Assembly: GCF_030867095.1 (NCBI RefSeq)
Contig: NC_081828.1
Location: 215,977,978-216,041,977 of the forward strand
Source of the DNA: Alligator mississippiensis
Lineage: Eukaryota > Chordata > Crocodylia > Alligatoridae
Direction of reading: 5' to 3'
DNA: 64,000 bases
Shown piece by piece: positions 20,821-32,999 of this stretch. Every line of letters starts with the position of its first letter. Positions within the stretch are counted from its first letter, which is position 1. Under the pieces are notes generated by a model. It had not been told where the DNA came from and ran no database searches. It saw only the letters and a list, made by a program, of their open reading frames with translations. A program made the translations under genes and the position numbers.

Positions 20821-23265
20821 ACACCTCAGAAGGAGGTGAAGATCTCTGTGAGTGTTGGTTGAAGTCGCTTCATTTTGAGGCAGGAAGAACTATTTCTGGC
20901 CAGTTCCCAATTTAGATCTGCAGCTGTCTTCAAGTGTTTTCAGTTTGTATGGCATGGAAACTCTCCCTCATTTGCATTTTAATGGAGTGGCAAGCAGAGT
21001 GAAGGCAGTGCTCATAGAGTGAGAGCCTGCTGCTCTTTTCCATTTGAGCCAGATTCGCCGGGACCCTTCCCAATGGGTTGGCTGCTGTTGAAAACCTCTC
21101 CCCCCTTCCACTTTGCCCCCCACAGGCAGGTCTGATATTTGGTTAATTGGGTGAAAACAGAGCTTAAAGAAAGGGTGAAACAAAGGGCTTGTCTAGACTA
21201 AGATGAGATGCCTCCATGTAAACCCTGACCTCTCATGCCTGCAGCCACACCCCAACCTTGGAGGTACACCAGTGCCACTACTTCAGGGTTGTTCCCAAGC
21301 ATGTTGGAGACCAAGGTCTCAAGAGCAGCCACAAATGGACATCCTGGAGCATCCTCCTGGGTGCACGTGTGAGTCTGAAGCAGACCTGTGGTCACAGCTG
21401 AGGGGGGCGGGCAACATCCTAGTTTGGTGTGCCCTTGAGGAACACAGATAACCAGCAGAGGCCAAGGCAGGGTTGCAAGTAAAGCACTGGCTCAGCATGC
21501 AGGAGGCTTGAGTGGGGTAAAGTCTAGGCTCCCTCTGTGACCAAGGTCCAGGCAAGAATAGCCCTCACCCCCAAAAGTGCTATTGATGGGGTCTCACGTG
21601 TGCATAAGGCACGAGAGAAAGTCTTTTTGCACAATTAAGTATGGCAAAGGGGGTCTTTAGAAAACACCTATCTCTTAAGGCCCATCCCCATCAGCTTTGA
21701 TCCGTACTGTCGATTGCCCTGTGTAAGGAAAGCTTGAGGCAGCCAACTTCTAGGAGTGACCTGCCAGGTCTCTCTTTGAGCAAGCAGTCCCATGCCGTGT
21801 CCTTCACTGCTTCTCACCCAGCAGCCTGTCTCCTGTCCCATGGAGTAAAACAACATCGCCCGTCTTCAAGATCCATTCCACTATGAAGGCCCTCTTGACC
21901 CACCACTCACTGAAGACAGACGCCAAGGAATAGATAAAAACCCAGCAGTATATCAAGTGGGGGAGGGAAGCATCCAGGAGGTAGCTGCAGAAACAGTGAA
22001 GCTCATAAACAAGGCTTCATCGGAGTAGGTGAAGATGAGTGATCTTGGCCCTTGGAAGACTATCCGCCGGGTCACTTAGCACTGCACTACTATGGCAGCA
22101 GGGATAGGACCCAAATCTTCCTTTTCCAGCCAACACAACCTCCTGTGGTTTGAACTAAGGGAGCTCCCCCATGCAATGTTGAGTCTATAAGCCCTAAGGC
22201 AGACAGCTGAGCTAGGGACTCCTAGCAGAAGGCAGTCATGCATATGGATGCTCCCCTGGCCAGTGCACTACAAAGAACCTGGAGATGAAATTGCAAAGTG
22301 CGATTCAGCAAGGAAAGAAATGCAAATTGCACATCTGGGAGAGGGGGGAAATAATTCGAAACACACTCATGCTTTGAAGGGCTAAACCTGGAAAGCAGTG
22401 ATGCTGGAAGAGACCTGGGGTGATAGGAGCCCACCAATTGCATGGGCGGCCTTCATGTGAGGTGGCAGCAAAATAAAGTAATGCAACATGTGCCTGGCTA
22501 GATGCTAGTTCCTTTGGTAAGATGCTCAGAAAAGAGGTGATAAGGAATGAATCATTCTGAACACAGGAACAGTTGTCAAGGGGTTATGAGCATGGAGGAA
22601 AAGGCAGAGAGATGATACGATTGCAAACGCTGCCCGGGGCCCACAGATACCACAGAGCTGGATGCATTCACTTCATGGATGTGGATCCAAGAAGAAGTCC
22701 TGATCAGTCCAGGCAAAGCCCGAGGCCTGTTTGTTGCAAATGGAATTTATTTAAACTCATTTAGGGCCAGATCCTGCTCTTGCTGAGACAAACTCCTAAT
22801 GGTTTCATGGAAAACAGGATGCACGTGGTCTCCAATTCAATAGTACTTGCAGCTTTCATCCATCCACAGTCCAGGAATAGACCTGCACTGTTAAGAATTT
22901 ATGGCAGGCTCTGAGGCTGTTCTCTTTCCCAGCTCTCCTCACCACATCAGTGGCAAAAGACTTGGGCGGAGGTTATTTTTCAGATGTCAGCTCCATGCAA
23001 ACTCCTCATCTTGTGCTCCCAAATCAGCGAAGCGATAAATTAATTTGGACTCCGTCTGCAGCTGGAGGGGAGGGAAGGAAATGGCATGAAAGAAAAATGA
23101 GGCTTTATATTTAAGATCATCCTTCAAGATTTTGATGCAGAAAGTTGGAATATGTAAATATTTCATAAAAAAAAAAAAATCCCCACATACTTCAAAAAGA
23201 AAAAAATACAAGGCAGTAGGGAATTTGTTCTCTCCTTAATTCATTTGCATACTCCCATCATAAAT
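20821..23265. other. unique sequence, nothing recognised
   Basis: About 2.4 kb. 'Agggcttgtctagactaag' at 21184 resembles the start of a reptile hAT-type MITE, but no matching end was found. An A13 run is at about 23167. There are no supported genes. Confidence 0.4.
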
Positions 23266-23640
23266 GTCATAGACACTAGGGCTGGAAGGGACCTCGCAAG
23301 ATCATCGGGTCCAGCCCCCTGCCCAAGGGGCAGAAAGTCAGCTGGAGTCAAATGATCCCAGCAAGATAAGCATCCAAGTGTGTTTTAAAGGTGTCCAGAT
23401 TAAGTGCTTGCACCACTTCTGGGGGGAATCTATTCCAGACATGGGGACTTGGACGGTAAACAAGTTTTTTCTTACGTCCAGCCTAAAAGGGTCTTCCTGG
23501 AGTTTGTGACCATGAGACCTTGTCTTCCCTTGGGGTGCCCTGGTGAACAGACGTTCTCCCAGTTCCTGGTGCACCCCCTTAATATACGTCATGCAAAGGG
23601 GCACCAAGTGCCAAGGGGGCTCTGTTAGAAAAGACAGGAG
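23266..23640 (-). mobile_element. CR1 LINE 3' end with decayed coding block
   Basis: The reverse strand carries the tail (gctggaagggacctcgcaag, cagccccctgcccaagggg). Upstream in the same orientation is an open coding block containing VHQELGERLFTRAPQGKTRS, HGHKLQEDPFRLDVRKNLFT. A 181-codon reverse frame that includes this piece extends into unrelated upstream sequence and is not a gene. Confidence 0.92.
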
Positions 23641-24295
23641 ATGTTGACTTTTTGAGCGTATGGAGACAGAGAAACAAGAAGGTGCCTTCCATTGTACAAA
23701 CGTAGTAGCAGCTACCGATGTCGTGTCACTACTTTTTAACTCAGTGACTATGAACCAAAGCTCAGTTTCTTTGATCAAAAAAAAATACTCCCCCGAAGTA
23801 ATTTCTGCATGACCAAATCTCAGGGGGTGCACGTGCATTCGTGTGCATCCCCTACATATCGTCAATGAGCAGCGGCTTCCCACGATTCAGGAGCCGCTGT
23901 TGCTAAAATGGAGCAATATTAAAACTGGTGGTTGGATTCAGGAAAATGGTTGGCATGCTGTTTCTTAATGATAGGATTATAATGATAGGATTTCAAATGG
24001 ATGTTGGTCCTTCAACATCACCAGTGCCTTCTGGGATAGACCGAAATGCTTCAAACCGTAAACAGGTTAAAAGCAAAAGGTGAAAGGGCAAAAGCGTGGG
24101 CCTGGGATGAGCAACAAATGACCATTATTACCAGAGATTGAACTTCTGACTCTCACACCCTTCATGGGGTTACATATTTAGGACTAGCCAGCTATCTTCC
24201 ACCATGCAGAAGGCCCTCTCAGTGGCCAGGTACAACACAAACTGATCCAAGTTGTTTTGGAGAGTGAAGTGTCCAACCTCAAACAAGACACATGC
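23641..24295. other. unique sequence, nothing recognised
   Basis: No repeat or coding motif was recognised apart from the CR1-derived frame that spills in from the left. Confidence 0.4.
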
Positions 24296-24793
24296 CCAGA
24301 CTTTGGGCCCTCCACTACAGAAAGGATGTGGACAAATTCGAGAGAGTCCAGCAAAGGGCAACAAAAATGGTTTGTGAGCTGAGGGACAGGACTGATGAGG
24401 AAGGGCTGAGGGAACTGGGCTGATTTAGTCTGCAGAAGAGAAGACTGAGGGGGACTTAATAGCAGCCTTCACCTCCCTGCAGGGGGGCTGCAAAGAGGAT
24501 GGAGCTGGGCTGTTCTCAGTGCGGGCAGATAACAGGACAAGGAGCAACGGGCTCAAGTTGCAGCAAGGGAAGTTGAGGTTAGATATTGGGAAAAACTTTC
24601 TCAAATAGTAAAGCACTGGAGCAGGTTACCTGGAGAGGTGGTGTAGATCTCCATCCTTGGAGGTGTTTAAGACCCAGTAGACAAAGCCTTGGCTGGGATG
24701 ATGTAGTTGGGGCTGGTCCTGATTGGAGCAGGGGGTTGGACTAATTGTGACCTCCTAAGATCCCTTTCAGCCCTCGATTTCCATGATTCTGCA
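24296..24793 (+). mobile_element. CR1 LINE 3' end, about 500 bp
   Basis: It runs from the 'tttgggccctccactacagaaa' coding region (RKDVDKFERVQQRATKMV), through 'cagaagagaagactgaggg' and 'gcaaagaggatggagctggg', to the tail 'ggggttggactaattgtgacc' and 'tttccatgattct'. It has in-frame stops. It is the same subfamily as 42584-43106 and, in reverse, 14183-14718 and 57052-57635. Confidence 0.93.
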
Positions 24794-24953
24794 ACCAGGA
24801 ACCAAAGGTGGAGAGTGTCATCCAGGCCAGCCTCTGTGAGCTGGTTCCTCTTCAGGGTCCCTGTCTTGGCCTGGTCCCACAGAAGATTGGCCAAGCAGGT
24901 TATGCTCTCCCCAGCCACTCAGTATGGGTCATAGAAAAGGTCCATGGTTTCAG

Positions 24954-24954
<1 letters not shown>
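24794..24954. other. unique spacer
   Basis: Nothing recognised between the CR1 end and the microsatellite. Confidence 0.4.
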
Positions 24955-25015
<61 letters not shown>

Positions 25016-25175
25016 GGTGTGTATGTGTATTATATATTACATGGATGGATGGATGGATGGATGGATGGATAGATGGATATTATATATTAAAGTAGTGGCT
25101 ATATTATGTTAGTATATATTCTAATATTGTAGTAGCTATATTAGTATATATTAAAATAGTATATATTAAAGTGAT
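24955..25175. repeat. compound microsatellite (GATA)n, (ATGG)n and TA-rich tract
   Basis: Fifteen GATA units (24955-25014) are followed by GT/TA bases. Nine ATGG units follow (25041-25076), then about 100 bases of imperfect TATATTA-type repeats with recurring GTAGTGGCTATATTA/GTAGTAGCTATATTA strings. Confidence 0.95.
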
Positions 25176-25315
25176 GCACCCAATGTAGACCAACTATTGA
25201 GCAAATTCACATATATCCACACGCACACATGTGCACACATGAACACACTCAAAGTAGATAGACCTTGCCCTAAAGACCTCGCAATTTAAATAGAAGCAGC
25301 ATAAGGAAATATTTT

Positions 25316-25520
25316 CAATTGCACTTTATAAATGGGGAACTTGAGGCTCTGAGAAATTCAAACTCAGTTATTCCAGAGGTGCAGACCCCAGTGAGATCAT
25401 TTGAACATCTGGCCCCAAGAAACTTGTCTGAGTTCCCCCGGAAAGCCTGTGGCAGAACTGGGAATTGAAGTCAGCCTCTTGGCATCCTGGTGTGACATCC
25501 TGGTTCGAGCCTGCAGGAAA
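25316..25520 (+). mobile_element. MIR/CORE-SINE-like copy; first 130 bp form an inverted pair with 26200-26328
   Basis: 'Tttataaatggggaacttgaggctctgagaa' and, later, 'cctgtggcagaactgggaattgaagtcagcctcttgg' match the core of amniote MIR-like SINEs in order. The first 130 bases have a reverse-complement partner at 26200-26328 at roughly 90% identity by eye. That partner includes a central segment of about 65 bases not expected in MIR. Confidence 0.65.
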
Positions 25521-26199
25521 GCAGGGTTTCCATGGGGCAGGGCATTGGGGTTGCTTCTAAAATTTGCTCACAGTCTGAATCAGGCCCCAAAGCAAATAGT
25601 CTGAAAAGGTCCCAGGAACTGGCGATTCCCTGGGGCCCTGCAGCTGGGCTCTGAAGTGGGCGGCCTCCACCATGCAGTCAGAAATGGATAAGGCCTGTTT
25701 CACTGAGCTGCTGAGGGAGGATGAGGCTGGGGTCAGGGCTTTCAGTCTCCTGGCTCTGCTGAAAAGGGATTGGAAATCTGCTGTCTGGATCTGCCCAAAG
25801 CTACAGACCACGGCGTTCCAGTAGGAAGGCTGCCACGGGGGTAGGGACATAGTGGGCCTCATCCCTCCTATCAGGTGCAGGTGTGGACTTCGGTGCAAAA
25901 GTGTATTTCTATTCCCTCCCTGTTCAAGTCCCTGGTAGGCAGTTAATGCAAAGGACAGTGGCATCCTCCTCCTGCTCGTTGCTGCTTTGGTGTGACACGG
26001 TCCTAAACACTGCACGATGATGCATTACAAAATTAGATGCATGCATGGATTTCCAAGATGTGAACCAAGCAGAACTGAACCCAGCTAGATGCCTGGTGCT
26101 TTAAGGGTCTCTGATGCTCAGGTATTGCCCATCTCCCAGTGGGTTGCAAAACCCAGAAGCTCCAGATGTCTTACTTTGGGGGACTTGAAGCAGATAGCT
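25521..26199. other. unique spacer between inverted copies
   Basis: The 152-codon reverse frame at 25557-26015 lacks motifs. I consider it chance. Confidence 0.4.
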
Positions 26200-26328
26200 G
26201 TTCCCGGAGCAACTCAGACAAGTCTCTTGGGTCCAGATGTTCAAATGACCTCACTGGGATCTGCACCTCTGGATCAACTGAGTGTGAATTTCTCAGAGCC
26301 TCAAGTTCCCCATTTATGAAGTGCAATA
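26200..26328 (-). repeat. inverted partner of 25316-25445
   Basis: The reverse strand reads 'attgcacttcataaatgggg' then 'aacttgaggctctgagaaat' and continues through 'catttgaacatctggaccca' to 'gacttgtctgagttgc', closely matching 25316-25445. The partner lacks the MIR tail that follows the first copy. Confidence 0.85.
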
Positions 26329-27159
26329 GCCTTGCATTCAGCAAGACGTCACTGTCCCTGAGTTGCTTTGGATGTGACAGGTCGAGCTGAACCAACTGGT
26401 ACTTTCCAATGAAACTTTGCATTGTCGGAAAATTCCCAGCCGCTTGTCATCCTCCTCCGCACACCCAGGCTTCCCCACTCTCTCATCCATGCGCTCGGCA
26501 CAGATGGGAAGGATAATGGCTGATACCCTGGTGCCTTTGAACAGGCTACACAAAGCCCCTGTGCTCAGATGAAGAAGCAGAGAAAAACCAAGTCAGGGCA
26601 GAAGGCCCGTTCATGGCAACACATCCTCCCATGACGTCCCCCTCCATAATCCTCAGGGTGTGAGCATGGCTAATTCTTGGCAGTTTGAAAGAACCGATCG
26701 TATTTCTTCTGGACCTCCCACTGAAAATGCAGCAAGGCTGTATGAGTCTGTGGTTTTTAATGGGAGGTCTTCAAAGCCATGCATCTGGCTACAGATGGAC
26801 TGATGGATCAAGATGGTATTTAATGGGGCGGGGTGAGGAGATCCAAATGACAACAGCTCATTGTGTATCCCCTTTCCATGAGGCAAAGGACCCCCAAAGT
26901 TGGTGAGAACATGGGCTGAATGGAGAGTTCCTCTGGCAAGGCTGGGACAGAAATGTCAAGTTTTCCATCGCTGCGAGGAAGGGAATATTCAGAATATTTC
27001 TAGGCCGAATGCCCTGCTGTAGCAGAGCTGAGCATGATGTGCATACCCAGCATGCCCTGGATCTTTCCCTCTTACCTCCAACGGCAAGTCTCTGCCACCT
27101 CCGACCAAGCCAGGGAGCCGTGCAATGAAAGCATGCCCTCCACCCTCCCTCCCAGAAAG
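26329..27159. other. unique sequence, nothing recognised
   Basis: No supported feature. Confidence 0.4.
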
Positions 27160-27480
27160 TATGCATACAAACTGCTTACTGAATCAGACCAAAGGTCCAA
27201 CCAGCCCAGTATCTTTTCTCCAACAGTAGCATGCAGAGGACGCTTTAAGGGAAGAGTATAAGAAACAGGACCAGGGAAGAATGATCCAGTCCCCATCAGC
27301 CCCTTCCACTCACCATAATTTGCTGACTCTGGAGATTGAAACCCACCCAGATGGTGGGTTTATCCTCCATCAGTTGATCTAATCCCTTCCTGAAGCCACT
27401 TACACTATTGGCCTCCACAACACCCTGTGGCAGGGAGTTCCTCAGATTAACGACGAGGGTAGGGGATGTAGCTGGTGCCT
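27160..27480 (-). mobile_element. ancient LINE fragment (CR1/L3-like)
   Basis: 'Gaatcagaccaaaggtccaacc' then 'agcccagtatcttttctcc' is a well-known amniote repeat phrase. Further on, the reverse strand encodes VVNLRNSLPQGVVEANSVSG followed by FRKGLDQLM, the LINE C-terminal pattern 'WNSLPxxVVxAxSVxxFKxxLDxxL'. It is old and much diverged. Confidence 0.65.
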
Positions 27481-28574
27481 GGAGCATCCTCAGTGCCATC
27501 AGTGCATGCTTGGACCTGCTCACAAGCCATGTATACCTTCATTTGACTGTGTCGACATACTGTAGACTGGGCCTGAGGTCCAATGAGTCCCATATTTTGT
27601 GGCGAGCCCAAAATACTTTCAAACTGTGGTTCCACATATGATGGAGGTGAGTCTGCCAGGAAAGGGGATACATCCTGCAGATTGCTTTTCTCTGCTCTGA
27701 TGGGATTCCCCCGCTCTCAACTATTTAAGACAACTTCCAGCCTTAGAAACCCTTTGGACTCTTTATTGTTACCGGAGGCCTCAACCTGGGAAGTGCCACC
27801 TTTCCTCTACTTCAGGCTGGCAAATCACTCGTCGGTCATCTGCAGATCCAGACATGGCGAGATACAGCCAAGGGCTTGGGTATTGCTACCTGAACCCACC
27901 GTTCGTAGGAACAAAGCACCTGCACTGAAATGCAGCAGTTCAACTGCTCAGCAATGCGGTGCAATTTTCTGGGGCTCTGTTATCTGGGATAACAGATCCC
28001 AATTCTTCACCCCTCCAAGGGAATGAATGCCACTGCCTGAAAGAGGCCAGGATTTTTATTTTTATTTTTTTGTGGATGATAACTTTGATGGGGACAGCTG
28101 CACAGTTCAAAGGACAGAGACAAGCTGTCAGCTACCACTGTGGCCTTGCGTGGGGTCTCTGAGGGAGAAGCAGACACCGCAGAGCTAAAAACCAGATGGA
28201 AAGCAGGCTTGTGTACAGCTCCAGCTGTACATAAAAGCGGGATAGGTGAGATATTACTGGGTAGCAGATGGATAAGAGAGATGCAGTAGAAGCCTGAAAC
28301 ATAGAAGAACATGACTTTTCAATTTATACACCTGGCCTTTTTCCTGGACCGTCACCCCAACACTACCACTACCTTAGAGGCTGCTTTCCTGTTCCCAGGA
28401 TCTCCCGTGCCTCTAGTATCCCAATAGAAAGCAGCACCTTCAAGCCATAAGGCAGGCTTGTGAACCCATGTTAGCACATACCAGGAGCAACTCATTGCCA
28501 CGAGATGCACACGCTGCTGCGGCTCCTGCAGTGGTCAGAGCTGAATGCATACTTCAATGATCAGAGGATACTAG
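27481..28574. other. unique sequence, nothing recognised
   Basis: A 147-codon plus frame at 27583-28026 has no recognisable motif. A T-rich tract lies near 28052. Confidence 0.4.
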
Positions 28575-28845
28575 AAAAATTGGGTTGAAGGGAGCTCAGG
28601 AGGTCACATCTAGTCCAACCCCCTGCTCCAAGCAGGACCAGCCCCAACTGCATCATCCCAGGCAAGGCTTTGTCTAGCCTGGTCCTAAAAACCTCCAAGG
28701 ATGGAGAGTCCACAACCTCTCTGGGGAACCTACTACAGTGCTTTACTACCCTCCTGGTGAGAAAGTTTTTTCCTGATATCTACCCTCATCTTCCCTTGCT
28801 GCAACTTCAGACCATTGCTCCTTCTTCTGTCATCTGCCACCACCC
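28575..28845 (-). mobile_element. CR1 LINE 3' end
   Basis: Reverse orientation from 'aaaattgggttgaagggagc' through 'ccaaccccctgctccaagca' to the block for 'RSNGLKLQQGK' near 28810. It stops abruptly where the next repeat begins, so the later element may have cut it. Confidence 0.92.
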
Positions 28846-29154
28846 TCCTTAAAGACCCCAGGTGCCACGGGATCTTTTAAGGTCCCACAGTGTGCCGTGC
28901 AATCTGAGCACTGTTCAGTGTGCAAACGCCTACACTTGATTCACAAGATAAGCCCGAAGATTTCAAATAGGAGTCCATATGGTCAAAAGCACTCTGACCT
29001 GCCGTGGGTTTCCTGAGGTCTTTGCAACAGAAAAATTGCATTAGTATTTTTTCTGTAGTGGAGAAACAAGTGAAAGCTAAAAGCTGGCATTTTCCAAGGG
29101 GGACTTTGCATCTCACAAAGGGGCCCTGGTGTTTGAAAAGGTGGTGAACTACTG
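28846..29154. mobile_element. hAT-like non-autonomous repeat, family H copy 1
   Basis: It shares with copies at 47322-47629 (inverted) and 48550-48829 the blocks GGTGCC...GATCTTTT, GATTCACAAGATAAGCCCGA, GATTTCAAATAGGA, 'aaagctggcattttccaagg' and a terminal AAGGTGGTGAACTACTG. The left border is estimated by alignment with the other copies, and no target duplication is evident for this copy. Confidence 0.7.
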
Positions 29155-29800
29155 GCTTAGCTAATCTTTTTAATTATATTTGCTTTGCAGAGGTGTGGGG
29201 ACAGCTCACAGATGCTCCAAAGGATCTCCTCATTCAAGCTGGGAAAGGAGGAATAGGTGTTGGGGGTGGGAGGGTGGTTTAGCAAGGTTGATCGGTATTT
29301 TTTGTTGCTGTTGCTTTGTTTCCTTTCTAATGTAAAGACTTGTGAAGTGTTCCCGATACAGGACACAAAAAGACAGGGATGACCACTCTTCTCATTCAGT
29401 CTGTGCTGGCTGCCTTAAGGAGAACTGGCCCTTTACAGGAGCTGGGGCTCAATTTTACCTGTGCCAGGCTTTGCTCTGCTTTTCAGGTGAAGGGATTGCC
29501 GGGGCCAGTCTGGTTACACTGGGGATTGGGAACAGTGGGTGAGGCCTGATCCCCTCCGGGGCTCAGCAGTGAGTCACCGAAGTGGTGGTTTAGATGCAAA
29601 CCATGTGTCTGTGCATGATGTTGGATGATCCTGTCTACCTCAATGAAATGAGCTCAGCAGCTTCATAGGTGACCCCTGGAGAGGAGGAAGTCTCCTGCAG
29701 TGAACAGGCCTGAAGCCAAACCAGATAAAGGGCTGTTGATGAAAAGCATCACATCTCCCCTTCCCTTTGCCATCAAAACCCCTCTCTTTTAGAGAAAAAG
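29155..29800. other. unique sequence, nothing recognised
   Basis: No repeat signature was recognised. Confidence 0.4.
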
Positions 29801-30000
29801 TTTGCACGGGAGGGGAGCTGTGAATTTAATCAGCTGCAAGGAGAGCGTGGGATGCTTGGGAGAATTATAAAGCCTATCGTTAGGGTAAAGGGATTAAATT
29901 TGGGTGGATTAAGTGGGAATGCCTTAAAAGATTTGCTAAATATCGTACAGGGAAAGCGATTGAACCCTGTTGCAACTGACTTTTAAAGCTGAAGGCGACA
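29801..30000. other. repeat-free block, candidate conserved non-coding element
   Basis: AT-rich, no open frame, no transposon signature, with motifs such as TTTAATCAG, GGATTAAAT and GGGATTAAG. The suggestion rests on texture only. Confidence 0.22.
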
Positions 30001-31257
30001 AAACTCCGCAAAACCGGCTGCAGAGAGCAAGGCTGCCACGGGGGCAGGCCTGAATGCACAGATTGTTTCTATGGTTAACCATTATGGTTATGGTACTATA
30101 GCAGATCCAAATGCTCCTCTAGAAGTGCAGTTATCACTATATAACTGCGATAATTGGGAGAGTCGGGACTTCAGTCTCGTCGTATAGCTCCGGATCTAGT
30201 CACTGCTACGACTGGAGATAAATGCGACTTCCTCTAGCTCCGAGTCATAGCAGATCTATTCTCTTCTGCGCAGGGTTTTCGTTGTCAGTTAATATACACC
30301 CAAAGCCACTTCGGTACTGCCTGTACCTACAGCTTCTTTCACAGACAAGGTTACAGAGATACGGAGATACGGTGAAAGCTTTCCCAGCCCATTGGAAGGG
30401 GTGAGAAAGTTCTGGTCTCAAACAATGGGCCCGTTCAGCCATCGCTGCCTGAGGACGGTCTGCAAACTTAGCGCTGTCTCCCCACCATCACCACCACCCA
30501 AAAAGGGCAAATGGCAAAGGATGACCAAACAGCCAGATTTCACACCGACTTGCCACGTCCTGTGTGCACAGCTGTGTGTGTGCATGCTCCGCTGCTGACC
30601 TTCATGCCGTTTGCTCTGGCTAGGATGTGCTGAGAAAGAGAACCGGGCCTGGAAATGCTCTATTCACTGTTTTATCACTTATCTCTAGCTGACTCTGTGT
30701 TGCAGACGTGGGACTAGATTCTTCCTCTGGTTCAAATAGCTGTGTGAGTTCACACCTGCCAAGGATCTGGCCCGTTGTGTTGACAAAGGCCTACGTTCTC
30801 CTCTCTCCATCAACTTCTGTCGGCTTACAGCCAGGGAGGCTTTGATGTCAGGAGATCAGCATGATATTGTGCGTAATGTGGATGTGTCCTATTGCCACCC
30901 CCTAAGGAAAGATTATATTAGGGATTATAGATGTAGGGGGTCTTGGATGAAAGTAACAATAGCTCTTATTCTTGGTTGCACAATTAGCTCGGAGCTTATT
31001 GCTGAAAAATGGAATTAGATCGATTGGGCAGTTTTCTGAATGAGGAGTGTGCTTCCCCATTAGATTACAGAGGCTTAAAAATGTGTTGGGATATACTAGG
31101 ACATGCTTCATGGCACAAGGTAACACGTGCATTGAAATTACTTACTTTTCACCCTTGTTTGGTTGCGACTGGATGTTGATGAAGTCAAGTGACCAGATTA
31201 GCAGAACCTATGCTTTCATCCCACATAGTAATCCTTCTAGTCCTATACATAGATTAT
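30001..31257. other. unique sequence with small local inverted repeats
   Basis: Small self-complementary strings occur at 30060-30240, for example GCAGTTATCACTATATAACTGC. No gene is supported. Confidence 0.4.
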
Positions 31258-31260
31258 ACT

Positions 31261-31737
31261 GGGTGCATCTACGCATGCACTTTACTGTGGGTTTGACTAA
31301 TTAGCTCCACAGTAAAGCATCTCCATCTACCTGTGCACCAGTATTAAGGCACAGTAAATTAATTAACTGTGCCGTAGGATAGTACTTCTGAGGCAAGTAC
31401 TATCCCACAGCAGAATAATTTACACTGCTGCAATGCATGTGTAAATGGTGACCGGCGCTGGCTGGGGTATGAGGGTGCTACAATTTGGGGTCTGCCTGCC
31501 AGCTAGCCCTGAACACTAGCACCCTTATGCCCCAGCCAGCCTGTCTGCTGCTCGATGCCACCATCCAGAGCCCAGGGCTCACCCTCCAGCCCCCTGCCAG
31601 CCCAGGACTACTCTACCCTGGCTCAACATGCTGTGGTCCCACACACAGATGTAAATGCTGCACCCAAGAGAAATAAGCACCGGCCCAAACTATGCTGGAG
31701 TCGATTGCTTCACACTAATTGCAGTGTAGATGCACCC
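31261..31737. mobile_element. MITE-like element, family E copy D
   Basis: Terminal inverted repeats GGGTGCATCTACGCATGC and GTAGATGCACCC are flanked by a perfect ACT triplet on both sides (31258-31260 and 31738-31740). The first 70 bases, reverse complemented, match the end of the element at 34901-35489. The middle is GC-rich (about 31440-31660). It is 477 bp with no coding capacity. Confidence 0.88.
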
Positions 31738-32139
31738 ACTGTGGAGAGACGAAACTATTGAGTTGGGAGGATTTAGAGAGAGCAAAAGGGTTTAAGGCTA
31801 GAACAGAGTAACGTTGCCTGGATTTGTGGATGTAAGGTTGGCTGGTCCAGCATAAGGTGGAGCAAGCGCCAAGTATGTATGAAACGGACTGGATGATGTC
31901 CATGTCAACACTGCTATTGGTGTGCGTGTCTGGTCAAGAGTAGGGGTGGGTATTGCAGCTTTCCATCATGCTTTCAGAAGCTCAGGGGAAAAACCTGGGA
32001 TGCCATCTGCTCAGCTCCCCATGCCATTTGCACTCTCCCTGGCCACGCATAGCTCTTCTCCTTGTGGCCTGGTGGGCCAGCTTCGGCAGGACAGGTGGCG
32101 GTTGCTCTTGGATCTGCTCAACCCATGGCTTGGTGACTA
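31738..32139. other. unique sequence, nothing recognised
   Basis: No supported feature. Confidence 0.4.
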
Positions 32140-32222
32140 GGGCAATTTGCTGGGAAGCAGGAGATGACTCAAACCTGGGTGTCCCACACCTTAGTCAAGT
32201 GTCCTAACTGCTGAGGCTAATA
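32140..32222 (+). mobile_element. possible MIR-like SINE tail
   Basis: 'Gctgggaagcaggagatgactcaaacctgggtgtcccacacc' then 'gtgtcctaactgctgaggct' follows the usual 'gg.attcgaacc.gggtct..tgcctaaccac' order of ancient amniote SINEs. Confidence 0.4.
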
Positions 32223-32999
32223 TATACCTTCCATGGTACTAATTCATCCTGCCCTACACTCCACAGGGGTCCCCTCATGGGTCCAAGACATGGATATCTG
32301 TTGGCTATGGGTGAGAGTATAGAAAGCCTAGAAAAAACAAGGGAAATAGGTTCTTCTCTGATCAGCCCTGAAGAAAATGGCCATGCCAAGTTAACAGACA
32401 CTTCAAAGGATACCCCAGGAGGGAATCCAGCTGAAGATACCCAGCAGTGCAGCCCAATTTGAATGATGCTGCCAGAGACCTAGGTCGAAAGGGCCGGATT
32501 ATTATAAAGGAACTGATACCAGGATCCACTCCTTAGTCTTTTGGACTGTGGAGTTCCCATTCAAAAGCCTTGATGGTTTCTCAATGGCTGTTCAATATTA
32601 CAGGAGACTTTAGGAGGTGGTTGTCAATCTACTTCCCTCCAAAAATTACCCTTACTGGCAGCCTCCAAAGAGAAGTCAAGGAACAAATATAACAGGAAGT
32701 GTGACCGTCTTTCCGACTTGGAAATGGTCCCTCCAGAGCAGTACTGGGATATGCTATTGCTTGTAGTGATGCTGCCATGGTGAATCTTCACTACAACGAG
32801 GCTGACAGTCCAAAAGTGCAGTTCTCTATCATCTCCTACCCTAACTAAATCCATAACTACATACCAGTCTTGTTGCCTTTTCTTTTTTATTTGTATAAAG
32901 TAACCGTGTTGTGCTGTACCTTCATACTCACAGCGGGAGACAGCCTCTGTCCTAATACATCGTTAGAGGCTTTAATGATCATTTTCTAACACAAAAGAT
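32223..32999. other. no recognised feature upstream of the long CR1
   Basis: A 61-codon plus frame at 32277-32462 is hydrophilic and rich in E, T, P and S. I do not recognise it. It could be more decayed CR1 sequence or chance. Confidence 0.35.

Noticed and set aside
21184..21210. 'Agggcttgtctagactaag' as the start of a hAT-type MITE
   Set aside because: No complementary right end within the next 600 bases and no duplication; at most a truncated remnant.
23338..23883. 181-codon open frame on the reverse strand
   Set aside because: Only the C-terminal half is CR1 ORF2. The N-terminal half is unrelated unique sequence, so the fusion is accidental.
24955..25076. Tandem tetranucleotides as a CRISPR-like array
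   Set aside because: There are no spacers; these are simple microsatellites in a vertebrate genome.
25557..26015. 152-codon reverse-strand frame
   Set aside because: No motif; it fills the spacer of the inverted pair without other support.
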